Positions 47,308 to 56,043 of a stretch of DNA of 64,000 bases are shown one piece after another. Each line of letters begins with the position of its first letter. Position 1 is the first letter of the stretch. The position numbers were made by a program, and so were the translations under genes. The DNA is from Candidatus Tisiphia endosymbiont of Dioctria linearis. Its GTDB lineage: Bacteria; Pseudomonadota; Alphaproteobacteria; Rickettsiales; Rickettsiaceae. The notes under the pieces are model-generated. The model had not been told where the DNA came from and made no database searches. It saw only the letters and a program-made list of their open reading frames with translations. Location of the stretch: contig NZ_OZ032156.1 of assembly GCF_964026545.1 (NCBI RefSeq), positions 496,001-560,000 on the forward strand, in the 5' to 3' direction.

Positions 47308-48153
47308 TCATGATTTTTGTCTCCTGGCTATATATATTCCATTTGAGATTATTATTGCTCCAACAATTGAGAAAATATCTGGTATTTCTTGCCAAATAAC
47401 TACTGTTAAAATTAAAGAGAACAAAACACTGCTATAAGCTAAAATACTTATTTCAGTAACTAAACCAATTTTTAATCCTTTATTTAATAATATTTGGTGT
47501 AAAAGCATCAACAGAGCATTGATTAATAGCATAATCCAATCCTTTGAAGATACTTGTGTTATAGCAAAATTCATTAAAAAAGGTAACATACTAAGAGAAG
47601 CTATCCCAAAATAATATACTAGTACTCTATCTGAATTCTCTATTTTCAACAAACTTTTTGTTGATATGGGAGTTAGTGCCATAAATATTCCACTAAATAA
47701 TCCAAAAATTGCTCCCAAATTTATAATTTCTCTTGATGGTTTTAATACTAATAAGCACCCAATAAAGCCAATTATCGCTAAAAATAATAGTTCTTTGTTA
47801 ATAGATTTATCAATAAAAATGCCAGTTATTAGTAACACCCAAAGTGGAGAAAGATTTGTAAGTACACTGACATTGAAAAGAGACAAGTAATTTGCTGATA
47901 AAAACACACAATACCAATATGCTGTACCTAATAATCCCCTGCTAATTAATACCCAATAATGTTGCGACACTATTAATCTACCACCAGATTTTATAACTTT
48001 TGGTAAAAAATAGACAATACAAAGAAAAAATTGGGAAAATACCACTAAAGAAACAGGAATACTGCTATCAAGAGATTTTACTATACTAGCTTTTATTGCC
48101 CCAAGTCCAAGTACACTTAAAATATATAATGTTGCTTTCATGGGACTATCCAA
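47308..48153 (-). CDS. EamA/DMT-family transporter, possible S-adenosylmethionine carrier
   Basis: A 281-residue membrane protein with ten hydrophobic segments in two EamA halves (SLVVFSQFFLCIVYFLP, GLLGTAYWYCVFLSANYLS, then SPLWVLLITGIF, and IFSIVGAIIISNGIYIARR at the end). Rickettsia imports S-adenosylmethionine through such a DMT protein, and several paralogues exist, so SAM or another metabolite could be the substrate here. No operon partner. An IS256 relic lies directly upstream. Confidence 0.7.
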   Translation of the reverse strand: MDSPMKATLYILSVLGLGAIKASIVKSLDSSIPVSLVVFSQFFLCIVYFLPKVIKSGGRLIVSQHYWVLISRGLLGTAYWYCVFLSANYLSLFNVSVLTNLSPLWVLLITGIFIDKSINKELLFLAIIGFIGCLLVLKPSREIINLGAIFGLFSGIFMALTPISTKSLLKIENSDRVLVYYFGIASLSMLPFLMNFAITQVSSKDWIMLLINALLMLLHQILLNKGLKIGLVTEISILAYSSVLFSLILTVVIWQEIPDIFSIVGAIIISNGIYIARRQKS

Positions 48154-48181
48154 AAAACTGTGTAAATTTCCAAAATTAGGT

Positions 48182-48539
48182 CATTAAATTATTCCAGTTA
48201 TTATACCAAGATTTGGCAATTTGTGGATATTGTTTATTCCATTTTTCTTCAAACGATACTAACGCCAAATGGGCTTGTTCTTCCGCTACTGCAGTATATA
48301 TCGGCTTTAAATCAACAGCTAATTGCTTCCTATCTTTATACGATACATAATTGATGTTCAGTTTTTGGATAAACTGCTTCTATCACCTCAGACATACCAG
48401 CAAGATTATCACTACAGGCAATCAGTATATCTTTTAGTCCTCTATTCTTCATCTCATTAAAATTACCAAGCCAAAATTTTGCTCCCTCATTTTCACTAAG
48501 CCATAATCCCAATATATCTTTTCTACCAGATATAGTCAA
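48182..48539 (-). pseudogene. IS256-family transposase fragment
   Basis: Two joined pieces of a mutator-type transposase: SGRKDILGLWLSENEGAKFW to TEHQLCIV, then in another frame YVSYKDRKQLAVDLKPIY to WYNNWNNLM. The HQIRNSLK-type segment between them is missing, so there was a deletion at the joint (near 48336). The catalytic start and the end are gone. Confidence 0.75.
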
Positions 48540-48594
48540 TTGATGAGAAGTTGGTGATGTCGTCGCTCAATGCTCGCCTATTACTTATAGGCGA
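48531..48594. repeat. TATAGTCAATT palindrome family, half copy
   Basis: TATAGTCAATTGATGAGAAG followed by GCTCGCCTATTACTTATAGGCG. It matches the right arm of the element at 50527-50633, inverted, and abuts the IS256 fragment. Confidence 0.55.
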
Positions 48595-48691
48595 CTTATC
48601 TTCGAGATAGAAAAGTGCTAAGAATGTGAAGGTAGCAGGCTTCGTTTCTCCTAAAAATCCCGAGGGCTTTTTTGACTTATGCAGGAAGTCT
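48594..48691. repeat. End of element X plus repeat Y, copy 2
   Basis: CTTATCTTCGAGATAGAAAA (one end of element X) is followed by GAAGGTAGCAGGCTTCGTTT..GACTTATGCAGGAAGTCT (repeat Y, 48628-48691), the same order as at 34 kb. Confidence 0.55.
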
Positions 48692-48701
48692 AATAATCGA
48701 G

Positions 48702-50483
48702 TTAGCTATATTTATCAAGCACCATAGTCATAATTTTGTTGGCTATAGGAGCCGCTGCCCTACCTCCACCTCCGCCATGATCGACAAAGACCAGAATAGA
48801 GTAACGAGGTTGTTGGTAGGGAGCGAATCCGGCAAATATAGCATGGTTACGCCTTTGCCAAACAACTGATTTACTACTTAAATCATCATCTATATTAGCT
48901 TTTGCTTGTACTTGTGCCGTACCTGTTTTACCAGCTAATTGATGTCCTTCTGCCAAAATTCTACTATAATAAGCCGTCCCTCCTTCAGTATTAACTGCTT
49001 TATACATGCCTTCTTTTAAAATATCTAAGTATTTTTGATTGATGTTAACCTGATCAAATACCGATATATCTTTAGCAATTCTAGGATTATACAATTTCCC
49101 ATTATTAGCAATTGCCGTTACAAACCTAGCTAACTGGATTGGAGTAGCTGATAAAAATCCCTGCCCTATCGATAAGTTAAGAGTATCACCAATCGTCCAT
49201 TTAGAGTTAAATTTTTTCATTTTCCATTCTTCTGAAGGAAGGAAACCTGAGGCTTCTCCAGTCAAATCAATACCAGTTTTTGTACCGAAACCAAAATTTC
49301 TTGCCATATCTAATATTTTTTTATGACCTGTTAAGCGAGCTATTTCATACATATAAGAGTTACAAGAATGCTTAATGGAATTATACATATCCACTGTGCC
49401 ATGACCATGACGACTCCAGCACCGGAAGCTATTAGTACCTAATACTGAATCCCCAGTACAATTAACCGTTTTATCTGGTTTAATTCCACTCTCTAAACCA
49501 GCTAAAATTGTAATAATTTTGAATATAGACCCAGGTGGATAAGTACTTTGTATGGTTTTATTAATTAACGGCTTATAAGGATCATTAATTAAACTTTGCC
49601 AATAATCTTGAGACAATTTTACAAAATTATTAGCTTCAAATACCGGCGACATAGCCAGCACTAAAACATTACCATTATTTGTATCAATAACTATAGCCGA
49701 ACAGCCTTGTTTAGTTAAATAAGGCTGCACTCTTTGTTGTAACTCTGCATCAATATTTAGATGTAAGTCCTCTCCTTGTTGACTTGGAAGATTGGTAATT
49801 TCTCTGACTTGTTTGCCTAAAGCATTTACTTCTATCTGCTTATAACCAAATTTCCCACGTAACTTTTCTTCATAATATTTTTCTACACCAGATTTACCAA
49901 TATTAAAATCCCCTAAATTATTGATTTCTAGCTCTTGTTTCTCTTGCTCATTAATCTGTCCAGTGTAACCTATTACATGACAAGCCGCTTCTGAAAAATG
50001 GTAAAATCTTACATAACCAACATCTACAAAAACAGAAGTTAAATTTAACTTTTGTTCTTCAATGAGTGACATTTGTTGCCAACTAAGATTATCTAATATC
50101 AGTAAAGGAACACGTTTATTGGCTTTTTTTATTTTTTGATTAATGTAATTTTGTTTTTCTTCAGTTAGTTGCAAGATATTTGCTACTAGAATTAATTCCT
50201 GTTTGTAATTATTAGCCTCATGCATATCCAGTAATAACCTAAAACAAGTTTGGTTGGTAGCTAAAACATTACCGTTAACATCATAAATTTGTCCCCTGAA
50301 TGGCGGAACTAGAATAAAACTTATACGATTTTTATCAGATAAAGTACGATATTTATCACTTTCAAATAACTGCATATAAAACATTTTTCCAGCCAATAAT
50401 GAAAATAATGTCAGTTTTCCTGAACCTATCAGAAAAGACCGTCTTGATATTAACTGGTTATGTAATATTTTATTATTTAGCAT
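48702..50483 (-). CDS. mrdA: Penicillin-binding protein 2 (peptidoglycan transpeptidase)
   Basis: A 593-residue class B PBP with an N-terminal membrane anchor (FLIGSGKLTLFSLLAGKMFYM), the dimerisation domain (PPFRGQIYDVNGNVLATNQ) and the transpeptidase domain: active-site STYPPGSIFKI, KHSCNSYM (S-x-N) and GKTGTAQ (K-T-G). It builds the side wall of the rod together with RodA and the Mre proteins; mreD lies just upstream. Complete by length. A cluster of repeats separates it from mreD. Confidence 0.95.
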   Translation of the reverse strand: MLNNKILHNQLISRRSFLIGSGKLTLFSLLAGKMFYMQLFESDKYRTLSDKNRISFILVPPFRGQIYDVNGNVLATNQTCFRLLLDMHEANNYKQELILVANILQLTEEKQNYINQKIKKANKRVPLLILDNLSWQQMSLIEEQKLNLTSVFVDVGYVRFYHFSEAACHVIGYTGQINEQEKQELEINNLGDFNIGKSGVEKYYEEKLRGKFGYKQIEVNALGKQVREITNLPSQQGEDLHLNIDAELQQRVQPYLTKQGCSAIVIDTNNGNVLVLAMSPVFEANNFVKLSQDYWQSLINDPYKPLINKTIQSTYPPGSIFKIITILAGLESGIKPDKTVNCTGDSVLGTNSFRCWSRHGHGTVDMYNSIKHSCNSYMYEIARLTGHKKILDMARNFGFGTKTGIDLTGEASGFLPSEEWKMKKFNSKWTIGDTLNLSIGQGFLSATPIQLARFVTAIANNGKLYNPRIAKDISVFDQVNINQKYLDILKEGMYKAVNTEGGTAYYSRILAEGHQLAGKTGTAQVQAKANIDDDLSSKSVVWQRRNHAIFAGFAPYQQPRYSILVFVDHGGGGGRAAAPIANKIMTMVLDKYS

Positions 50484-50526
50484 ATTTTTTTGATAGCGAT
50501 TCCTATTATGTTTTTGTAGTACTAGA

Positions 50527-50633
50527 TATAGTCAATTCAGGAGAATTTGGGGCTAGGAGCGATGGAGCGACGCCTATAAGTAATAGGCGAGCGACGAGTG
50601 ACAACGTCCCCAACTTCTCATCAATTGACTATA
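50527..50633. repeat. TATAGTCAATT palindrome family, full copy
   Basis: The arms TATAGTCAATTCAGGAGAAT.TTGGGG and CCCCAACTTCTCATCAATTG ACTATA make a 107 bp palindrome. The centre folds again (GCCTATAAGTAATAGGCGAG). Confidence 0.65.
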
Positions 50634-50638
50634 CCAAA

Positions 50639-50732
50639 CGTCATTGCGAGACCATGTAATAGTCGAAGCAATCCATTTCTAATACTTTTCTGGATTGCTT
50701 TGTCTCTACTAAAGTAGCTCTGAGCCATGACG
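50639..50732. repeat. Palindromic repeat
   Basis: CGTCATTGCGAGACCATGTA..GAAGCAATCCA and TGGATTGCTTTG..GAGCCATGACG; it ends 9 bases from the mreD stop. Confidence 0.7.
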
Positions 50733-50740
50733 TTTGAGGG

Positions 50741-51262
50741 TTAAACTTCCTCTCCTTGACGTTTGGGGAACAATGCCTTATCAAGAGGAATTCGTAGCAA
50801 ATTATAGGAAAATATCGTAGTAAGATAGTGCATTAACATCGTAAGATACCCTTGGGAAGATAGACCTTTAGTTAAAATTAGCAAATATCTAAAATGTAAT
50901 ATAAAAAAATAATATAACCCAAAAATCAAGAAATTTGTCAAATAACTTCTAACTATAAAGAATTTTCCAGCAAATTGTAAAATTATGTGAGCAGTTACAA
51001 GAACCAAGGAATTTGTACCAATTGGCATAGAATATAATTGGTCAAAAATTATTCCTACTAAAAATATTAGCCAAAAACCAATATGATAAAATGTAGCAAA
51101 ATAGTAAAGTAAACTAACTTCAAAAGCTGGAAAAATAACAGTTTCTGTGTTAATTCTAAAATTTTCTAGCGGAAAAATTACTAATAACAAACAACATTCT
51201 AATAATATTATTTTACTAACTATTTGTGATAATGTTTGCGGTAATTTGCTAAAGAATTTCAT
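50741..51262 (-). CDS. mreD: Rod-shape protein MreD
   Basis: A 173-residue inner-membrane protein with five or six hydrophobic segments (IILLECCLLLVIFPL, GFWLIFLVGIIFDQLYSMPIGTNSLVLV and others). The GIIFDQLYSMPIGTN motif matches the conserved 'G-L-x-D-x-L-x-G-x-P-x-G' of MreD. It works with the elongation machinery that includes PBP2 (mrdA, just downstream). Start ATG overlaps the gpsA stop by 4 bases, so the two are cotranslated. mreB and mreC are not in this window. Confidence 0.75.
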   Translation of the reverse strand: MKFFSKLPQTLSQIVSKIILLECCLLLVIFPLENFRINTETVIFPAFEVSLLYYFATFYHIGFWLIFLVGIIFDQLYSMPIGTNSLVLVTAHIILQFAGKFFIVRSYLTNFLIFGLYYFFILHFRYLLILTKGLSSQGYLTMLMHYLTTIFSYNLLRIPLDKALFPKRQGEEV

Positions 51263-52215
51263 ATTATCTTCAGTTCTTTAATTACTGATTCAATAATAGG
51301 CAGTACTAGGTTATACTTTCTTATGAGATCCAGTACCAGTCTAGCAGATTCTATCCCTTCCACTAAGTATAAATTTTGATTTAAAAAATTTTCAACATCT
51401 AAATGCTTACCAAGCTCATAACCAAATCTAGTATTTCGTGATTCCTTAGAATAACAAGTTAGCACCAAATCCCCTAATATACCCGGAGCACACAAAATAG
51501 AAGCATCTCCAAGCTCTCCATCAATAGCCTCAGATAAAATTCTTATTTCTTGAATCGCTTGAGTTATAAGTCCGGCTTTTGCATTTTGTCCGTAACCTTT
51601 TGCATCATACCAACCACTCTTTATTGCTATAATATTCTTAACAGCCGACGCCACTTGCATCACTACCATATAGTCAGTTATGGTCACCTTAAACTGTTGA
51701 GATGCCAAACTAATTGCTAGTCGTCTGGCAAGATTAACATCTAAAGAAGCAATGGTTACTGAAGTTAATAAATCTTGAGCAACCTCTTTAGCTAGGTTAG
51801 GTCCAGCTATAAAGGCTAAAGGATTAGCTGGTAATATGGCTTTTACTTTATCAGATAATAACTCCGTAGGGTCTCTGCCAAATCCTTTAGTTGCAACTAA
51901 TAACGCTACGCTTTCAGATATCCCAGCATCTTTTAATATCTTCAAAGTTTCTTGGAAAACAAAAGATGGTACCGCAATAATTATTACTTCTTTGTCTAGT
52001 AAAGCTGATAAATTATCACAAGGAACTAGATTAGTTGGTAATGTAATATCAGAACCAAGATATTTGCTATTAGTTCGATTATTTAATATTTCCTGGATAA
52101 TACTATTCTCACGTACCAATATCGACACATCATCATAGCACCTTGCCACTTGACAGGCTAGTGCAGTTCCCCAGCTACCGCCACCATAGACAGCAATGCT
52201 TTTAAATTTTTTCAT
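51259..52215 (-). CDS. gpsA: Glycerol-3-phosphate dehydrogenase [NAD(P)+]
   Basis: A 318-residue enzyme that reduces dihydroxyacetone phosphate to glycerol-3-phosphate for phospholipid synthesis. The Rossmann start is VYGGGSWGTALACQVA (residues 9-24), IIAVPSFVFQE and IAGPNLAKEVA follow, and SAVKNIIAI holds the catalytic Lys. The C-terminal helical domain (RFGYELGKHLDVENFL) is complete. The length is normal. It is the first gene of a group with mreD and mrdA. Confidence 0.95.
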   Translation of the reverse strand: MKKFKSIAVYGGGSWGTALACQVARCYDDVSILVRENSIIQEILNNRTNSKYLGSDITLPTNLVPCDNLSALLDKEVIIIAVPSFVFQETLKILKDAGISESVALLVATKGFGRDPTELLSDKVKAILPANPLAFIAGPNLAKEVAQDLLTSVTIASLDVNLARRLAISLASQQFKVTITDYMVVMQVASAVKNIIAIKSGWYDAKGYGQNAKAGLITQAIQEIRILSEAIDGELGDASILCAPGILGDLVLTCYSKESRNTRFGYELGKHLDVENFLNQNLYLVEGIESARLVLDLIRKYNLVLPIIESVIKELKII

Positions 52216-52283
52216 AGCAATTATTTATATAGTGAATTAACTTAAATTGACAACGTTATAAATCCGATTAGTATTTAGCCTTA

Positions 52284-52370
52284 GCGTCATTGCACATAGG
52301 TGTCAACCTAAGGAAATAGTAGTTGAAAAGACGTCTATTAGCGAGTCCTAGTTAGGTGGCGTGGCAATTG
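52284..52370. repeat. Palindromic repeat, diverged
   Basis: GCGTCATTGCACATAGGTGT..AAAGACGTCTATTAGCGAG..GTGGCGTGGCAATTG. It matches the family at the ends only. Confidence 0.45.
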
Positions 52371-52385
52371 TAAGAATACTTATAT

Positions 52386-53320
52386 TTATTCTAATTCTTC
52401 AATTTGCTCTTTAGTTAACCCAGTAGATTGAGATATTATCTCAATCGATATTCCAGCTTTCTGAAGATTTCTTGCCACTTCGAAATTTCTTCTAGCTTTG
52501 CCTCTAGCTTCGCCTCTAGCTTCTCGCCTAGCTGGATACCTCTAGCTTCACCTTCCTCAATATATTTTTGTGCAACAGTTCTCATAATGTTCCCTTTTTC
52601 TTCTTCTGACAAATACTTAGCTAGTAGCTCTTCTAATTCTGATTGTCTTGCCTCAGGTAATTTTATGTCAGTGTACCATAAAAACGATCTTAAGTAAATA
52701 TAACCATTCTCTTTATCAATTAATATCTCTAATTTAAACCTTTGTAGAAATTCTTCCCAAAGCTTTATCATATCCCGCTCATGTATATGCTTGAGCATAT
52801 ATTCTAACATCCCAACATGCTTCTTCTTCATTATTTCATCATCAGACATGCTTTGTAAATCGACCAATTGATAATCTTCTGTCATCACTTTCTTGGCTAT
52901 AACTGCATCGGTAAACAAGCTCCATAAATTCCTAGGAGCAGTATACACTTCCCTCCCATTATAAATTACTAAATTATATACTAATGGTAATTTCTTTCTT
53001 CCTTTTTTATGCCTTTCACATAATAACAATGTGTATTTCCATAATCGCAGAGCTGTCCAATAATCAACGCCCGACTGAGCCTCAATCAACACATAAACAA
53101 AAGCCTTACCCTGATTCTCGGTAGCAACTCCATACACTATATCACTATATTTCTTGTTTAAAGATTCTTCTATGTAACTTTCTTTTTCTACTGTTATTTT
53201 TGATAAATCTACTAAACTCTTAAAATCATTAGGCAAATAATATTCCAGAAATTCTTGTGCTGCCACAGGATCAGCCATTATTGTTTTAACTAATGAATCA
53301 TGCTTTAACTTTTTTGTCAT
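52386..53320 (-). CDS. Rpn-family (PD-(D/E)XK) recombination-promoting nuclease/transposase-like protein, frameshifted near the end
   Basis: A protein of the Transposase_31/Rpn type: HDSLVKTIMADPVAAQEFLEYYLP at the start, the DIVYG and YVLIEAQSGVD motifs (D...E-x-Q of the nuclease core near residues 59-83), and TALRLWKYTLLL. The unshifted frame (52436) ends in an artificial KLEAKLEAKLEEISKW. A shift of one base in the GAAGCTAGAGGC repeats near 52500-52550 gives the family-typical end (FEVARNLQKAGISIEIISQST..EQIEELE) that stops at 52386. So the gene is broken by slippage in that repeat, though the nuclease core is intact. Rpn proteins cut DNA and promote recombination. Confidence 0.75.
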
Positions 53321-53378
53321 AAAAGAATATTAAATTGATAAAACTACATATATCTCTATCAGATTTTGACTTATGCTA

Positions 53379-53537
53379 GGCTCTGTGAACAAAATTTTAA
53401 TTGTTTAGATTTTGAGTATTTTTAAGCGAAAATTAATAAGATTTTTGCCGGAATAGTTAGTTCTATTTCAAAAAAATCTTATAATTTGCAGCTAAAAAGA
53501 GTCGAAATCTAAACAATTAAAATTTTGTTCACAGAGC
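53379..53537. mobile_element. MITE with CTAG flanks, copy 3
   Basis: About 159 bp, same orientation as copy 1, flanked by CTAG at 53375-53378 and 53538-53541. The two long inverted arms are complete. Confidence 0.85.
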
Positions 53538-53550
53538 CTAGGTAAGTCTA

Positions 53551-54813
53551 CTATACCAAAATTTCTGAAATCATATAATTATCCTCTATAGCAACTAACC
53601 GAGATTTAATAATTTGCCCAACGTCAAAATTACCTTGCAACTTTACCGGAATAAAATTTTCTGTATGAGCTATGTTATTTTGCTCTACAAGTAATTCCAC
53701 TTCATGCCCTATATTCCTTTGGAAAAATTGTTGTAATTGTTGCTCCCCTGTTACCCTTAAAATTTCTGCTCTAGCTTTTCTAACAGATTTTGCTACTTGC
53801 GGCATTCTGGCAGCTGGAGTTTCATCACGCTCAGAATACGGGAAAACATGTAAATATTGCAAATCCGCCTCAGAGATAAGTTTTCTTGTATTCTCAAACA
53901 TTACCTCATTTTCCGTCGGGAAACCAGCTATAATGTCTGCCCCGAATGATACATTTGTTCTTAAGTTACGCAATTTATGACAAAAATCAATAACATTTTG
54001 ACGATTATGGCGACGTTTCATACGCTTAAGTATCATGTCATCACCAGCTTGTAAACTAATATGAAAATGCGGCATAATTTGTGGAGCATAAGCCATCAAA
54101 TCAAACAAATCATCATCGATTTCAGCTACATCAATAGAAGATAATCTAAGTCTTTTTAGTTCCGGAACCAACCCTATAATCCTTCTAATCATCTGGGCAA
54201 AAGTTGGAGTTCCTGGTAAATCTGATCCATATGCCGTAACGTCAACTCCGGTAAATACTACTTCATTATACCCATTAGCTACTAATGTCCTTAACTGCTG
54301 TACTATCACTCCCATTGGGACTGAGCGACTATTGCCTCTAGCATAAGGTATAATGCAGAAGGTACAACGATGATTACAACCATTCTGCACTTGAATAAAA
54401 GCCCGAGATTTGCCATCAAAGCTAGCCACCAGATGATTAGCAGTTTCCGTAACAGACATTATATCATTTACTGCTACTTTTTCTTCAGTAAATTGATAAT
54501 TGCTAGCAATCAATTTTTCCTCATTACCAAGTACTTTGTCGACCTCAACCATATTAGCAAAAATATCTGGGTTATTCTGAGCAGCACAGCCAGTAACAAT
54601 AATTCTTGCATTATGGTTATTTTTCTTAGCTTTACGAATTGCTTGACGTGATTGTTTTTCAGCTTCCTTAGTGACAGCACAAGTATTAAATACCATGACA
54701 TTTTCTAAACCAGAAAGAGCTAAGTTAGTTCTAATCACTTCACTTTCATAAATATTTAATCGGCAGCCAAAAGTTACAACCTCTTGAGTTACGACTTCTT
54801 GTGGTTTAGCCAT
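53551..54813 (-). CDS. mtaB: tRNA (N6-threonylcarbamoyladenosine37-C2) methylthiotransferase MtaB
   Basis: A 420-residue radical-SAM enzyme of the MiaB/MtaB family. The N-terminal cluster-binding cysteines are in TFGCRLN, FNTCAVT and VTGCAAQ; the radical-SAM motif is CNHRCTFC. The C-terminal TRAM-like domain holds EVELLVEQNN. It makes ms2t6A in tRNAs that read ANN codons. I prefer the ATG at 54813, which overlaps the dapF stop by 8 bases, to a GTG five codons earlier. Complete. Confidence 0.9.
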   Translation of the reverse strand: MAKPQEVVTQEVVTFGCRLNIYESEVIRTNLALSGLENVMVFNTCAVTKEAEKQSRQAIRKAKKNNHNARIIVTGCAAQNNPDIFANMVEVDKVLGNEEKLIASNYQFTEEKVAVNDIMSVTETANHLVASFDGKSRAFIQVQNGCNHRCTFCIIPYARGNSRSVPMGVIVQQLRTLVANGYNEVVFTGVDVTAYGSDLPGTPTFAQMIRRIIGLVPELKRLRLSSIDVAEIDDDLFDLMAYAPQIMPHFHISLQAGDDMILKRMKRRHNRQNVIDFCHKLRNLRTNVSFGADIIAGFPTENEVMFENTRKLISEADLQYLHVFPYSERDETPAARMPQVAKSVRKARAEILRVTGEQQLQQFFQRNIGHEVELLVEQNNIAHTENFIPVKLQGNFDVGQIIKSRLVAIEDNYMISEILV

Positions 54814-55615
54814 AAAAAAACTCTCCACGTACCACTAAAGCAGTAGACCCAAGCATCATGATATTCTCCCCTTGTTTTGACATTTGTAGACTACCTAATT
54901 GAAAGACTACTTCACAAGGAGAGCTAACAAAGCCAAGCTTTACTGCTGAAGCAAAGCTAGCACATGCCCCACTACCACAAGCAAGAGTTAAGCCAACTCC
55001 TCTTTCCCAAACCGATAAATAAATTTTATTATCCTTGATTGAAGCAAAATTAACGTTAACCCCATCAGTAAACAACTCTTTTGCTTGTAATTTCTCTCCA
55101 ATTATTTCTTTATCTTTAGTAGCTAAATCACTAAAAATAATAAAATGTGGATTGCCAATATCAGCACAAATAACTTCCTTGATATCAATCATATAACGCT
55201 CCATAATTGGCCAAATCTTTTCGGCTGAAGGCATCCAATCTTCCTCAAAACTAACTACCCCAGTATTCACCTCGATCTCGTTGTCACTTAATATCTTACA
55301 AGACAATTCTTTTCCGTATATTTTTAAAGTAACTTCTGTTATACCGAAATCAAGATGTAACAACTTGGTGAGACATCTTGAAGCATTCCCACATAATTTG
55401 GCACTTGAGCCATTTTGGTTATATACAGCCATTTCATAGTAATTAGTTTTTTGATCGTAAATAATAAACTGATCACAACCAATACCAGTACGACGATTGG
55501 AGATATTTAGCGATAATTGCTGTAAATCACAATTTATAGGTAAATCACGCTGATTGATAATCACAAAATCATTACCTAATCCATGCATTTTAGCGAAATT
55601 GATTTTTTTAAACAC
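54806..55615 (-). CDS. dapF: Diaminopimelate epimerase
   Basis: A 269-residue epimerase that converts LL- to meso-diaminopimelate for peptidoglycan. The start KMHGLGNDFVIIN is typical. Cys in LCGNASRC (near residue 75) and Cys in LACGSGACAS (near 213) are the two catalytic residues. The length is normal. It overlaps mtaB, so the two are one operon; the 5' flank at 55616-55700 has no other gene. Confidence 0.95.
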   Translation of the reverse strand: MFKKINFAKMHGLGNDFVIINQRDLPINCDLQQLSLNISNRRTGIGCDQFIIYDQKTNYYEMAVYNQNGSSAKLCGNASRCLTKLLHLDFGITEVTLKIYGKELSCKILSDNEIEVNTGVVSFEEDWMPSAEKIWPIMERYMIDIKEVICADIGNPHFIIFSDLATKDKEIIGEKLQAKELFTDGVNVNFASIKDNKIYLSVWERGVGLTLACGSGACASFASAVKLGFVSSPCEVVFQLGSLQMSKQGENIMMLGSTALVVRGEFFYG

Positions 55616-55748
55616 GAGAATATCTTTAGATTATACAAAAGTCTATTATACTAAATATATATAAAAATATGTAGTAAATAAATAGACCTCTTGCATAAGT
55701 ATTGGTAAATGGTTATATTTTTTGTCTGTACTTGATTAGTATTACTGT

Positions 55749-55997
55749 CATTGCAAGGAGACATAGGTCGACGAAGCAATCCACCTTCTGGCGTCATTGC
55801 GAGCGAACGTACGTGAGCGTGGCAATCCATGAAGTGATTAGATTAGAAATGGATTGCTTCGTCGCCACCAAAGTGGCTCCTCGCAATGACGGTTGGGGTG
55901 CATATGCGTCATTGCGAGACCATGTAATGGTCGAAGCAATCCATTTTACAACACCTTTCTGGATTGCTTCGTTGGCTCATGCATCCTCGCAATGACA
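55749..55997. repeat. Cluster of three or four palindromic repeats
   Basis: At least three nested copies: GTCATTGCAAGGAGACATAG..GAAGCAATCCA, GCGTCATTGCGAGCGAACGT..GGATTGCTTCGTCG..CTCGCAATGACG and GCGTCATTGCGAGACCATGT..TGGATTGCTTCG..CTCGCAATGAC. Long apparent reading frames here are repeat artefacts. Confidence 0.75.
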
Positions 55998-56043
55998 ACG
56001 TAATACTAAGCTATACTCTTTAAACTAATAAATAAGTGATAAA

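Noticed and set aside
55702-55995. A 97-codon open frame on the plus strand
   Set aside because: It lies fully inside nested palindromic repeats; the protein is only a translation of the repeat arms.
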